From a virus: DNA of 29,026 nt. The notes under the pieces were generated by a model. That model was given only the letters and a program-made list of their open reading frames with translations. It was not told the origin of the DNA and made no database searches. Shown piece after piece: positions 9,274-16,553 of the stretch. The stretch's first letter is position 1. Every line of letters starts with the position of its first letter. The DNA is taken from IMG/VR virus record IMGVR_UViG_3300042691_006467, positions 1-29,026 of that record. The stretch is one strand, 5' to 3'. The position numbers and the translations under genes are program-made.

Positions 9274-9410
9274 GTAATGTTACATTTATTGAAGTTGAAG
9301 GTAAAGAGTTTGCTATCATTGATAGAGGAAATGAAGAATATACCTCTATGCCTAAAGCCGATTGGGAAGAATTAGAAGCCCAAAAGGAATTAGGCGGAAC
9401 ACTCTCATAG
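9270..9410 (+). CDS. Small fibre-coupled protein, relative of 6921-7082
   Basis: A 46-residue acidic frame starting within the ATGA overlap at the end of fibre C. It contains VTFIEVEGKEFAIIDRGNEE and a helical end (ADWEELEAQKELGGTLS). The final GGTLS and the last 17 bases (9394-9410) match the small gene after fibre A. It therefore looks like the matching accessory gene of a duplicated fibre unit. Too short for standard length cut-offs; function inferred only from position. Confidence 0.7.
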   Translation: MSNVTFIEVEGKEFAIIDRGNEEYTSMPKADWEELEAQKELGGTLS

Positions 9411-9480
9411 GAGAGTTACCTGTATTACGACCTGAGTATGTCGTTAAACTGCTCAATACTTTTTAGACTAAGGAGAATAA

Positions 9481-11712
9481 GTGGCACCCTTCGGCAGTGA
9501 CATCACGGACGATATTCCCTATACGCTTTCCAATCCAGCAGGTTCGATTAACTATTCTGCTACTGGTGAGGCATACGATGTTGCTATTGCTGGTCAGCCA
9601 TTCTTTCTTCAGACCTCTGATGATACACCTTATCGTCGTGTCACTGCTCAATATCGTAAACAACAGTACGACCAGACCAGAGAAGCAGGCGAACAGTCTC
9701 TTACTGGTTGGTGGTTCCGTAGCCAGTCATCATTCCACCTTGGAATGGGTATCAAGTACTTTGAGCCAGCACAGGATGAAGGACTTAGGTTCCAGTACAC
9801 CGAGTCTAAAGGTGTTGATGTTTGGGACAAAGGTCAAGTAACTCTTATCTATGATACTGATGCTACGCATTACACAACTGCTCAACTAAATCCCAATCTA
9901 AGACCAAACCAGTTCCTTCGTTCTATTCAATGGGACCAGTTGGCATATACCGGAGCAACTACAAACAATACCTACTATGGATGTTTGATGCTTGATGGGT
10001 ATGACATTGACAAGATTTATCCAACCATTACAGCAACCGTAACTAACAAGGCTCTAACATCTAACGTAGCAACCTTGACTACAAGTCCTGCTCACGGACT
10101 AGCAGTAGGTATGGAGATAACAGTTACTGGCGTAGATGCTACCTTCAATGGTACATATACAATCACATCAGTACCTACAGCAACTACTCTTACCTACGCT
10201 AAGACTGCATCTGATGTAACCTCAACCCCATCTAGCGGTACTATCACAAGCGATGTTCAGCACTTTGTAGATTACAACTCTGGTACCGATGACAAGGTAT
10301 ATGCAATGTGTGATGATGGAGTTTACTGCTACTGGGTTACTAACGTAACCTCTGGTGGGTCAACTAAGTTGACGATGTATAAGAAGCCATTGACTGGCTA
10401 TTCAACTGATTCACCTACAAGCACAGTTCAGATGTTCCAAGTTACAGGTCTTATCGTAACCAATGCAGTAATGGAATTTACCAAAGAACGTATTGTTGCC
10501 TGTATCAACAACAAGGTTTATGAGATTTCAACTACAGCAACTGCGTTACCTACTGAAGTTTATACCCATCCAGTAGATGACTTCGTATATACCAGCATCA
10601 CATCAAGCGGTGCTGCTATTTACGTAACTGGATTCTCAGGTACTCAATCTAATATCCAGAAGTTTACGCTTTCATCTAGCGGAACTATGCCTACACTTAC
10701 CAGCGCTATTACCGCTGCTGAGATGCCATCAGGCGAGCGCATTTACAAGATTGCTTACTACCTTGGCTATATGATGATTGGAACTACCAAAGGGATTCGA
10801 GTCGCTGCGGTAGCAGATGATGGCTCTCTAGCCTACGGTCCTTTGATTTGGGAAAATAATCAACCTGTCTATGACTTCTGCTTTAGAGATAGATTTGCTT
10901 GGGCTGCAACAGGTGTAGAAGATGAACCAGGTACAGTTCGTATTGACCTTGGTACCCAGATTTCTCCATTGGTATTTCCGTATGCTTACGATACTTACAA
11001 TGCTACTGGTAATACTGACCACGAAACTACAGCCTGTGCATTTATTGATGGCACAGACCGCTTAGCATTTACAACCAGCGCTACTTCTACTACTAATGGT
11101 TCTGTTTATATTGAATCAGATAGCAGGTATGTATCTTCAGGCTATCTACAGACTGGCTTTATCCGATATAACACCTTGGAACTAAAGCGATTCAAGTTCC
11201 TATTGCCACAGTTTGACACAACCAACGGCAGTATTGAACTCAAGTCCGTAGGTGAAGATGATACAGAATATGGCTTGGGTCTATTCTCGCAAGGAGATAC
11301 CGTAGGTGAGATTGGTATTGGTTACCCATCTACACCGCAGCAGTATCTTGGATTCAAGTTCATTATCAATCTAGGTAATGATGATACAAAGACACCAGTA
11401 TTTACCGGATACCAGACCAAGGCTTTACCTGCTGTTCCACGTCAACGCTTGATTCAATACCCACTAATCTGCTTCGACCACGAGATGGATAAGTTTGGCG
11501 TAGCAGTAGGATACGAAGGTTCTGCTTGGCAGAGAATGCAACAACTAGAAACCATTGAGAACAACGGAGATACTATCCGTATTGAAGATTATAGAACCGG
11601 TGAATCTTATATCGGTCTAATCGAAGAACTAGATTTCATCAACCGTACACCGACTGATAAAAGATACTCAGGTTTTGGTGGCGTTCTGTTGGTGACGATA
11701 AGAAGCGTATAA
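9481..11712 (+). CDS. Large tail protein (minor tail / nozzle-like)
   Basis: A 743-residue protein, starting at GTG 9481 with AAGGAG at 9471-9476. It is beta-rich throughout. Residues about 185-255 are an inserted Ig-like unit (TSNVATLTTSPAHGLAVG, then TVTGVDATFNGTYTITSV) of a kind common in virion proteins. The remainder has repeated strand patterns like a propeller or tail-tube protein (KVYAMCDDGVYCYWV, RIYKIAYYLGYMMIG). Size and place after the fibres would suit the tail nozzle of a short-tailed phage, or a minor tail protein of a long-tailed one; I cannot tell which. Confidence 0.65.
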   Translation: MAPFGSDITDDIPYTLSNPAGSINYSATGEAYDVAIAGQPFFLQTSDDTPYRRVTAQYRKQQYDQTREAGEQSLTGWWFRSQSSFHLGMGIKYFEPAQDEGLRFQYTESKGVDVWDKGQVTLIYDTDATHYTTAQLNPNLRPNQFLRSIQWDQLAYTGATTNNTYYGCLMLDGYDIDKIYPTITATVTNKALTSNVATLTTSPAHGLAVGMEITVTGVDATFNGTYTITSVPTATTLTYAKTASDVTSTPSSGTITSDVQHFVDYNSGTDDKVYAMCDDGVYCYWVTNVTSGGSTKLTMYKKPLTGYSTDSPTSTVQMFQVTGLIVTNAVMEFTKERIVACINNKVYEISTTATALPTEVYTHPVDDFVYTSITSSGAAIYVTGFSGTQSNIQKFTLSSSGTMPTLTSAITAAEMPSGERIYKIAYYLGYMMIGTTKGIRVAAVADDGSLAYGPLIWENNQPVYDFCFRDRFAWAATGVEDEPGTVRIDLGTQISPLVFPYAYDTYNATGNTDHETTACAFIDGTDRLAFTTSATSTTNGSVYIESDSRYVSSGYLQTGFIRYNTLELKRFKFLLPQFDTTNGSIELKSVGEDDTEYGLGLFSQGDTVGEIGIGYPSTPQQYLGFKFIINLGNDDTKTPVFTGYQTKALPAVPRQRLIQYPLICFDHEMDKFGVAVGYEGSAWQRMQQLETIENNGDTIRIEDYRTGESYIGLIEELDFINRTPTDKRYSGFGGVLLVTIRSV

Positions 11713-11730
11713 CACTATAAGGAGCCAGAG

Positions 11731-11934
11731 ATGACCCCTGCTGATTGGGCTGGATTAGCCGTGTCCGTAACTACCCTTGCTGGTGCTCTAGCAATGGGAG
11801 TAAAACATCTAACCAAACATTATCTATCAGAACTGAAGCCCAATGGCGGTTCATCATTGAAAGATAAAGTCAATGCCTTGGAACACAAGGTAGACTTGCT
11901 GACTGACTTAGTAAAGGAAGCAATCAAGCGATGA
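11731..11934 (+). CDS. Small membrane protein, holin-like
   Basis: A 67-residue protein with AAGGAG before ATG 11731. A hydrophobic segment at 5-24 (WAGLAVSVTTLAGALAMGVK) should span the membrane once; a charged helix with coiled-coil spacing follows (LKDKVNALEHKVDLLTDLVKEA). Proteins with one N-terminal span and a C-terminal coiled coil often lie beside phage endolysins as holins or accessory lysis proteins. It overlaps the next gene by ATGA. Lysis role is inferred from location. Confidence 0.65.
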   Translation: MTPADWAGLAVSVTTLAGALAMGVKHLTKHYLSELKPNGGSSLKDKVNALEHKVDLLTDLVKEAIKR

Positions 11935-12095
11935 CCCATTGTCTCCACGTATATCAATACGTTGGAGCAGAGGTATGTCCTCACTGTGGTAGAGATACCC
12001 ACGAGCCTGATTTTGATAAGCAAAATAAAATCAATAGAGACTGGTTGAAAAGGAATCCGAATGCCTGGAGAGAAGTTGGATGGTGGTCAATATGA
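11931..12095 (+). CDS. Small zinc-knuckle protein
   Basis: A 54-residue frame starting at the ATG overlapping the holin-like stop. It has Cys4 and His6 near the start, then CPHCGRDTHEP (two Cys and two His), which would bind one zinc ion; the rest is basic and Trp-rich (DWLKRNPNAWREVGWW). Its end overlaps the endolysin start by 16 bases in another frame. Similar small zinc proteins are frequent in actinophage lysis regions, without known function. Confidence 0.65.
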   Translation: MTHCLHVYQYVGAEVCPHCGRDTHEPDFDKQNKINRDWLKRNPNAWREVGWWSI

Positions 12096-12559
12096 AGAAG
12101 GTAGTCAAAGTAGCAAGTCCTGCTGCAATCGCAGTGTTGCGACAGGCCAGTGCTCTTGTTCCGAAACGCAACAAGGCGAGCGATGGACTACTTCCTTCTG
12201 CTGCGCACCTAAAGCAATCACCGAACTCAGACCACAACACGGGGCTTGCTGCTGATTTAACTCACGACCCACATAGTGGTATTGACTGTGGCGATATATA
12301 CGAGAAACTAAAGGACGATAAGCGAGTCTCGTATCTGATATTCAATGGACGTATCTGGTCTGCTGAGAAGGGTGACCGTAAGTACACCGGACCTAACCAG
12401 CACGTCAAACATCTACATATTTCAATCAAGGAAAAGTATGCCAAGGATACAAGCCCTTGGTTCCCTTGGTTGGGAGAGCCTAAGACTGTCAACGTAGTCA
12501 AGGCTGCCCTTCGTAAGAAGGCAAAGAAAACAGAAACACCAAGTCCTAAAGGAGACTAA
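12080..12559 (+). CDS. Endolysin, M15-type zinc peptidase
   Basis: A 159-residue cell-wall hydrolase. Zinc-site motifs of the M15 (D-Ala-D-Ala / L-Ala-D-Glu carboxypeptidase) fold are visible: SDHNTGLAADLT (H52 and D59) and HVKHLHISI (H113, with H111). These enzymes cut peptidoglycan stem peptides. It has no signal peptide, so release depends on the holin. The start ATG 12080 has GGAG nine bases upstream; ATG 12092 is a possible alternative. The C-terminus (about 130-159) is a Lys-rich tail that may help binding to the wall. Holin genes lie on both sides. Confidence 0.83.
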   Translation: MVVNMKKVVKVASPAAIAVLRQASALVPKRNKASDGLLPSAAHLKQSPNSDHNTGLAADLTHDPHSGIDCGDIYEKLKDDKRVSYLIFNGRIWSAEKGDRKYTGPNQHVKHLHISIKEKYAKDTSPWFPWLGEPKTVNVVKAALRKKAKKTETPSPKGD

Positions 12560-12766
12560 GTGGACAAGTTAATCAAGAAACTAAAAAGCAAAGAGTTCAA
12601 GGCTGCATTCAAGTCTTATCTTCGCGCTGTATTAGCATCTGCCGTAACAATGGGCATCGCTCTGGCTACTGATGTAGCACCAGAATACGCAATCCTAATC
12701 GGTGGTATCACTGCACCACTTGCAAAGTGGGCAGATAGAACTGAGCAAGAATTCGGTTTGAAGTAG
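12560..12766 (+). CDS. Holin-like membrane protein
   Basis: A 68-residue protein starting at GTG 12560, directly after the endolysin stop, with AAAGGAG upstream. A basic amphipathic start (MDKLIKKLKSKEFKAAF) is followed by two hydrophobic segments at about 21-39 and 42-56 joined by a short turn. Size and arrangement match small phage holins, which permeabilise the membrane and set lysis time. It is the last gene before a strong terminator. Identity as holin rests on topology and position. Confidence 0.75.
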   Translation: MDKLIKKLKSKEFKAAFKSYLRAVLASAVTMGIALATDVAPEYAILIGGITAPLAKWADRTEQEFGLK

Positions 12767-12788
12767 TTATATAACAAGCGCGAGGCAA

Positions 12789-12821
12789 GGCCCCTGGGAG
12801 AAATCCTGGGGGCTATTTTTT
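12789..12821 (+). terminator. Rho-independent terminator after the lysis genes
   Basis: A ten-pair stem (GCCCCTGGGA at 12790-12799 with TCCTGGGGGC at 12804-12813, two G-T pairs), a GAAA tetraloop, then TATTTTTT. It lies 23 bases after the holin stop and ends rightward late transcription just before a convergent leftward gene. Confidence 0.9.
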
Positions 12822-12827
12822 ATGCCC

Positions 12828-13058
12828 TTATTCAGGTTTATCTACTGGACAAGGCGCTTTAAGTAGGTTACCGCAGTTAGCACATTGAACATCAAGTGCA
12901 TACCAACAGATGTCATAGTCTTCAAACTGAACGTAGGTATTGAATACAGTACAGCCACAAACACAGGCGTGTGTCGGACCAATGGAACGCAAATCAGATG
13001 CCTGTATCGGCGGTAGTGTTGGTCTGTTTTTCAACAGCCGGAGTAGACGGAGAACCAC
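12828..13058 (-). CDS. Zinc-ribbon protein
   Basis: A leftward gene between two rightward operons. The conserved part is ACVCGCTVF...FEDYDICWYALD...CANCGN, with paired CxC/CxxC cysteines that would hold one zinc; related small proteins occur in many phages, role unknown. The start is unsettled: GTG 13058 gives 76 residues without a clear ribosome site, while TTG 12992, giving 54 residues from MRSIGPTHACVCG, directly follows a TGA in another open frame. The second start is attractive because the residues before it look unlike a folded protein. Confidence 0.65.
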   Translation of the reverse strand: MVLRLLRLLKNRPTLPPIQASDLRSIGPTHACVCGCTVFNTYVQFEDYDICWYALDVQCANCGNLLKAPCPVDKPE

Positions 13059-13071
13059 ACTCTGCTCGGCT

Positions 13072-13189
13072 AGGCGCGTCGAGCGCCTCGCAGTTGGGAG
13101 AGCGCCGGTCTAGCGCTAGGCGCTCTCTTTATATTCGCTGACGCTCATATTGTAGAAAGAAACGGCGTGTCACTGGATTAGACACGCCG
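13072..13189. promoter_or_regulatory. Hairpin cluster before the rightward DNA-metabolism operon
   Basis: Three perfect inverted repeats lie in this intergenic stretch: AGGCGC/GCGCCT at 13072-13088; GAGAGCGCC/GGCGCTCTC at 13098-13127 with a 12-base loop, followed by TTTATATT; and CGGCGTGTC/GACACGCCG at 13163-13189 with a 9-base loop. The middle one may end or regulate transcription and the TATATT after it could be a -10 element. The third, read leftward, is followed by TTTCTTTC and could be a weak leftward terminator. The stem of the middle hairpin recurs before the terminase gene. Confidence 0.65.
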
Positions 13190-13229
13190 ATAAGTAGTAA
13201 ACTTTTTTCTCCGAAGGAAAGGACTGCCG

Positions 13230-13796
13230 ATTACTACGCTCGTTGGAATACAGTTAGATGACCGGTGCATACTAGCAGCAGATTCCCAAGTCACCGAAGA
13301 TAATCTCCGGACTATATCCACAGCCGTGCCGAAGATAGTCTCGGTTGGAAAGTATTTACTTGGAATCGTAGGAGATTCAAGACCTGGAGATATTCTTGCC
13401 TACAACTGGACTCCGCCGGTTTACAAAGGCGCTGACCCTGTTCACTGGATGGGTAAGAAAGTCTTGCCATCCATAATAAAAGCATTCAAAGATAATGGAT
13501 ATGACCCATATGAAGCAACAAAAGATAAAGACGCAGGGTTCGACTACCTTGTCGCGTTTGCTGGCAACCTATTCCACGTTGCGTGTGACTTATCGTTCAT
13601 CCAAAGTAAGTTGGGAATCTACGGTTTGGGGACGGGTGGTCAGTTCGCTCTTGGTTATCTTGCTGGCTTACCTACTTCTAACCTCATTGTAAAAGCAGAG
13701 CAACACGCCGAGAAAGCAGTTCAACTAGCGTCGGTGCTTGATGTCAATACACATCCTCCAATACAATTAGTTTCTCAAGAGAGGGTGTATCAATGA
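13230..13796 (+). CDS. HslV/proteasome-beta-like Ntn peptidase, probable ATT start
   Basis: A 188-residue threonine-peptidase relative. Starting at ATT 13230 it reads (M)TTLVGIQLDDRCILAADS: Thr2 would become the N-terminal nucleophile after Met removal, with D18 and K35 (in AVPKIV) matching the Asp17/Lys33 pair of HslV. Further family marks are LGIVGD, GTGGQFALGYL and AEKAVQLASVLDVNTHPPI. No ATG, GTG or TTG occurs in frame between the stop at 13191 and GTG 13326, and AGGAAAGG lies 7 bases before ATT, so ATT is the best start. Starting at 13326 would remove the active site. Substrate and role in infection are unknown. Confidence 0.78.
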   Translation: MTTLVGIQLDDRCILAADSQVTEDNLRTISTAVPKIVSVGKYLLGIVGDSRPGDILAYNWTPPVYKGADPVHWMGKKVLPSIIKAFKDNGYDPYEATKDKDAGFDYLVAFAGNLFHVACDLSFIQSKLGIYGLGTGGQFALGYLAGLPTSNLIVKAEQHAEKAVQLASVLDVNTHPPIQLVSQERVYQ

Positions 13797-13948
13797 CACA
13801 CGAGGAACTTGTTGCCAAAGTTGATGGCGCATTACTTGCTGTTGTAAATCTACATTCTCCTGAGGGTAAGCCTGACCAACAATGCAGGAACTGCAAGCGG
13901 TTCTATCCTTGCCATACGATTCAGGCAATCATCAAGGAACTGCAGTGA
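13793..13948 (+). CDS. Small Cys-rich protein
   Basis: A 51-residue frame whose ATG overlaps the peptidase stop (ATGA). The C-terminal half has QCRNCKRFYPCHTIQAI, with three Cys and one His in zinc-finger-like spacing; this motif is common in small actinophage proteins of unknown role. Its stop overlaps the GTG of the next gene (GTGA). The start context and the conserved motif together make it a likely real gene. Confidence 0.7.
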   Translation: MTHEELVAKVDGALLAVVNLHSPEGKPDQQCRNCKRFYPCHTIQAIIKELQ

Positions 13949-14145
13949 AGAAAGACTTCAGCAGATATACGATTCATCTGAACAGATATTATTTAGAGAA
14001 CTGGTCTATTGGGATTGACTTCTATAGGGTATATAGATTTCCGGAGTCAGTGCTTAGTGCTACAGTATTCCAAATCAGTTTCTTATTCGGTAACATTACA
14101 TTGACGAGATGGCAGGACAAACTATGGACATCAAAGAGTTATTAG
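13945..14145 (+). CDS. Small hypothetical protein
   Basis: A 66-residue frame from GTG 13945, which overlaps the previous stop and has CAAGGAAC about 8 bases upstream; earlier in-frame ATG 13882 lies inside the previous gene and is less likely. It is aromatic-rich (IHLNRYYLENWSIGIDFYRVYRF) with a hydrophobic end (FQISFLFGNITL) but no clear membrane span. Its last 22-37 bases overlap the nuclease gene. No family recognised. Confidence 0.6.
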   Translation: MKKDFSRYTIHLNRYYLENWSIGIDFYRVYRFPESVLSATVFQISFLFGNITLTRWQDKLWTSKSY

Positions 14146-15071
14146 TAAAGGCGTTACACGCCAAGGAAAATGCTAGACCAAGGTCTACGCAGATACAGGT
14201 AGGGCCATCAGAGTTGGGTGGCTGCCGTCGTAAAGTCTGGTACAAACTAAACGACCAGCCAGAGACTAACGATAATGAATTGAAACTAGCAGCGATTATG
14301 GGTACTGCTATTCATAATGCTATTGAGAAGGCTTTAGATAAACATACAGGAGTGATGCTTGAATCCGAAGTTGAATACAACGGAATGAAAGCACACGTCG
14401 ATTGCTACCTACCGGACAGCGGGGATGTAATTGACTGGAAGACAGTAAAGGCTAAGAACCTTTCCTATTTTCCTTCGGAACAACAACGCTGGCAGGTGCA
14501 AACCTACGGCTACTTAATTGAACAATCTGGATTGGGGAAGGTTCAGAATGTTCATCTAGTCGCTATACCAAGAGACGGTGATGAGAGAGATATAAAGGTC
14601 CACTCAGAGAAGTACGATTCTTCTATCGCTCTAGAAGCCCTCTCTTGGTTAGAGGCTGTCAAAGAATCACAGGTAGCACCAGCACCAGAACGAGATGAAT
14701 CTTATTGTAAATTTTATTGTAAATACTATGACGCAACTGGTGAGATTGGATGCGTTGGTATAAAAAAAGAACGTACAAAAACTGAACAAATAATAATCGA
14801 GGATTCCGAAGCAGATAAAAATGCTTTGGAGTATTTGCAACTGGATGCCAAGATAAAGGAACTGACTGAACGAAAGGAAGGACTCAAAGAGTCGCTTGCT
14901 GGATTACTCGGTGTTACTAAATCTGGCATCCAAGTGCAATGGTCTTCAGTGAAAGGAAGTTTCATTGTTGACAAAGAAGAAATACAAAATAAACTTGGAT
15001 ACATTCCTGGCAAAGAAGGCAAGGAATCTACAAGAATAACAGTCAAACAAATAGGAGGAACTAATGTCTGA
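14109..15071 (+). CDS. Cas4-like iron-sulfur PD-(D/E)XK nuclease with coiled-coil tail
   Basis: A 320-residue nuclease of the RecB/Cas4/AddB group. Visible in order: SELGGCRRKVWY (C39), GTAIH (H69), D98 in AHVDCY, VIDWKTV (D109 and K111), and QVQTYGY (Q131, Y135). C200, C204 and C215 with C39 match the four cysteines of a 4Fe-4S cluster. These enzymes trim DNA ends, often for recombination. Residues about 235-275 form a coiled coil, followed by a small domain (LLGVTKSGIQVQWSSVKG) like that at the end of some YqaJ-type phage exonucleases. ATG 14124 (MDIKELL) with AGGA six bases before is an equally good start. Confidence 0.85.
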   Translation: MAGQTMDIKELLVKALHAKENARPRSTQIQVGPSELGGCRRKVWYKLNDQPETNDNELKLAAIMGTAIHNAIEKALDKHTGVMLESEVEYNGMKAHVDCYLPDSGDVIDWKTVKAKNLSYFPSEQQRWQVQTYGYLIEQSGLGKVQNVHLVAIPRDGDERDIKVHSEKYDSSIALEALSWLEAVKESQVAPAPERDESYCKFYCKYYDATGEIGCVGIKKERTKTEQIIIEDSEADKNALEYLQLDAKIKELTERKEGLKESLAGLLGVTKSGIQVQWSSVKGSFIVDKEEIQNKLGYIPGKEGKESTRITVKQIGGTNV

Positions 15072-15444
15072 GACTACAAAGTTTCAGGCTAACTTCAAGT
15101 TAGCAGACGGAACTCTAATCAATGTCTATGCAGATAATGCACAAGATTTTGAAACTCAGTTAGCAGCAACACAAGACTTGACAACACTGATTCACAGTGT
15201 GAGTCAATCTCTCGGCAGCGCTGGACCGGCTAAGACCTTTCAGCGTAATTATGCTCCGAGACCGCAAGTATCCGCAGGCGCACCAGCAACACCAGCGCCA
15301 GCAGTAGAAGAGGGCAAGGCTCCAACTTGTTCTCACGGACCAATGGTTTACAAGACTGGGACTAACGCAAAGGGTCCTTGGAAAGGCTGGTTATGCAGCG
15401 CACCAAAAGGTGCAACTGATAAGTGCGCTCCAATCTGGTCGTGA
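15064..15444 (+). CDS. Protein with C-terminal zinc ribbon
   Basis: A 126-residue protein with a very strong AGGAGGAA ribosome site before ATG 15064. The N-terminal 50 residues form a small alpha/beta domain (FQANFKLADGTLINVYAD, then a helix). A Pro/Ala linker (residues 65-88) leads to a C-terminal motif with TCSHGPMVYKTGTNAKG, WLCSA and KCAPIW, in which three Cys and a His could bind zinc. Found from memory in other actinophages beside recombination nucleases; a DNA-binding helper is plausible but unproven. Confidence 0.7.
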   Translation: MSETTKFQANFKLADGTLINVYADNAQDFETQLAATQDLTTLIHSVSQSLGSAGPAKTFQRNYAPRPQVSAGAPATPAPAVEEGKAPTCSHGPMVYKTGTNAKGPWKGWLCSAPKGATDKCAPIWS

Positions 15445-15448
15445 CTAA

Positions 15449-15793
15449 ATGCGTGAGCCACGTCAGTACGAGGCTCCGCTATGTGCGCAAGTCGGTGGAG
15501 ACATCTGGTTCCCTGAACAAGGAGGAGACCATACGGTTATCAGTACTGCAAAAAGTATCTGTAACCAGTGTAACCACAAACTTGAATGTGCTGAATGGGG
15601 TATCCATTACGAAAGATTCGGCATCTGGGGAGGGCTTACAAACTTCCAACGAAATGCAATACGTCGCAAACGTAAAATAAAATTACCGAGGGAAAAGCGA
15701 GAGGACATTGCTAAGATTACACAAGGCTTGGGCAACCACGCAGATGAAGGCAGAACCACTGCCAGAAGTGTGGCAAGACCTAGCAAGAAGTGA
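15449..15793 (+). CDS. WhiB-family iron-sulfur transcription regulator
   Basis: A 114-residue WhiB-like protein. The four cluster-binding cysteines are C12, C38, C41 and C47 (CNQCNHKLEC), followed by the conserved turn FGIWGGLT at 57-64 and a basic RRKRKIKLP segment for DNA contact. WhiB proteins bind the host sigma factor and redirect transcription; phage versions such as WhiBTM4 can block the host protein. The basic C-terminus is longer than the minimal family. Its last 50 bases overlap the start of the next gene. It strongly indicates an actinobacterial host. Confidence 0.93.
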   Translation: MREPRQYEAPLCAQVGGDIWFPEQGGDHTVISTAKSICNQCNHKLECAEWGIHYERFGIWGGLTNFQRNAIRRKRKIKLPREKREDIAKITQGLGNHADEGRTTARSVARPSKK

Positions 15794-16553
15794 AGTAAAG
15801 TTCCGCAGAGGACAACTCTGTATGGTGGCTGCTGCACCTAATGCTGGTAAGTCTATGTTTGCTCTGGTCTATGCAATCAAGGCAAAGGTCCCAACACTTT
15901 TCTTTTCAGCAGATACTGATATATCAACAGTGTCATTGCGAGTTGCATCCGCTTTGTCTTACGAGGAGCAAGTCCGAGTAGAACAAAACCTGCACAAGAA
16001 TCCAAAGTCATACGATAAGTATTTACGAGACGCATCTCATATTCAATGGGTCTTTGATTCATCCCCAAACCTAGATGATATTGAAGCAGAGATAAAAGCA
16101 TACGTAGAACTTTATGGAATCTATCCACAACTAATTATCATTGATAACTTGATGAACGTAGTAGCAGAGAGTGACAACGAATGGGCTGGACTACGTGACA
16201 TTATGATGAACTTGCACGATATGGCTAGGAAGACAGAGGCGTGCGTCCTTGTCCTCCATCACGTCTCCGAAGCCAGTGAGTATGGTTCCCCGACTATGCC
16301 ACCGCCACGTCGTGCTATCCACGGAAAAGTATCGCAACTACCCTCTGTGATACTAACCCTTGGTTACGACCCGTCACAAGGGTACCTCCGAGTAGCCACT
16401 GTGAAGAACCGGTTTGGTCCTCACTATGCCGACGCTTCACAGTGGACTACTTTATTTGTCAGGTTTGCACAATGTGCAATATCAGATAGCAATGCAGATG
16501 GTAGAGCGTTGCTTCATATGAACTCAACACAGGAAACTTATGAGTCGGTATAA
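15744..16553 (+). CDS. RecA/DnaB-like P-loop ATPase
   Basis: A 269-residue ATPase of the RecA fold. Walker A is AAAPNAGKS (about residues 29-37), followed by TLFFSADTD (catalytic acidic strand), and Walker B is PQLIIIDNL. A later LVLHHVSE strand fits motif H3 of DnaB-type helicases, and VKNRFGP matches the arginine region near their C-terminus. It lacks the DnaB N-terminal domain, so it is either a minimal replicative helicase or a recombinase-like ATPase. ATG 15744 is chosen; TTG 15708 would add 12 residues but sits too close to its ribosome site. Confidence 0.8.
   Translation: MKAEPLPEVWQDLARSEVKFRRGQLCMVAAAPNAGKSMFALVYAIKAKVPTLFFSADTDISTVSLRVASALSYEEQVRVEQNLHKNPKSYDKYLRDASHIQWVFDSSPNLDDIEAEIKAYVELYGIYPQLIIIDNLMNVVAESDNEWAGLRDIMMNLHDMARKTEACVLVLHHVSEASEYGSPTMPPPRRAIHGKVSQLPSVILTLGYDPSQGYLRVATVKNRFGPHYADASQWTTLFVRFAQCAISDSNADGRALLHMNSTQETYESV

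Noticed and set aside
13326-13796. Treating GTG 13326 as the start of the peptidase gene
   Set aside because: It would cut off the first 32 residues, which contain the conserved Thr, Asp and ADS motif of the family.
14726-15046. Minus-strand 106-codon frame
   Set aside because: Antisense to the Cas4-like nuclease; Ser-rich shadow without start signals.
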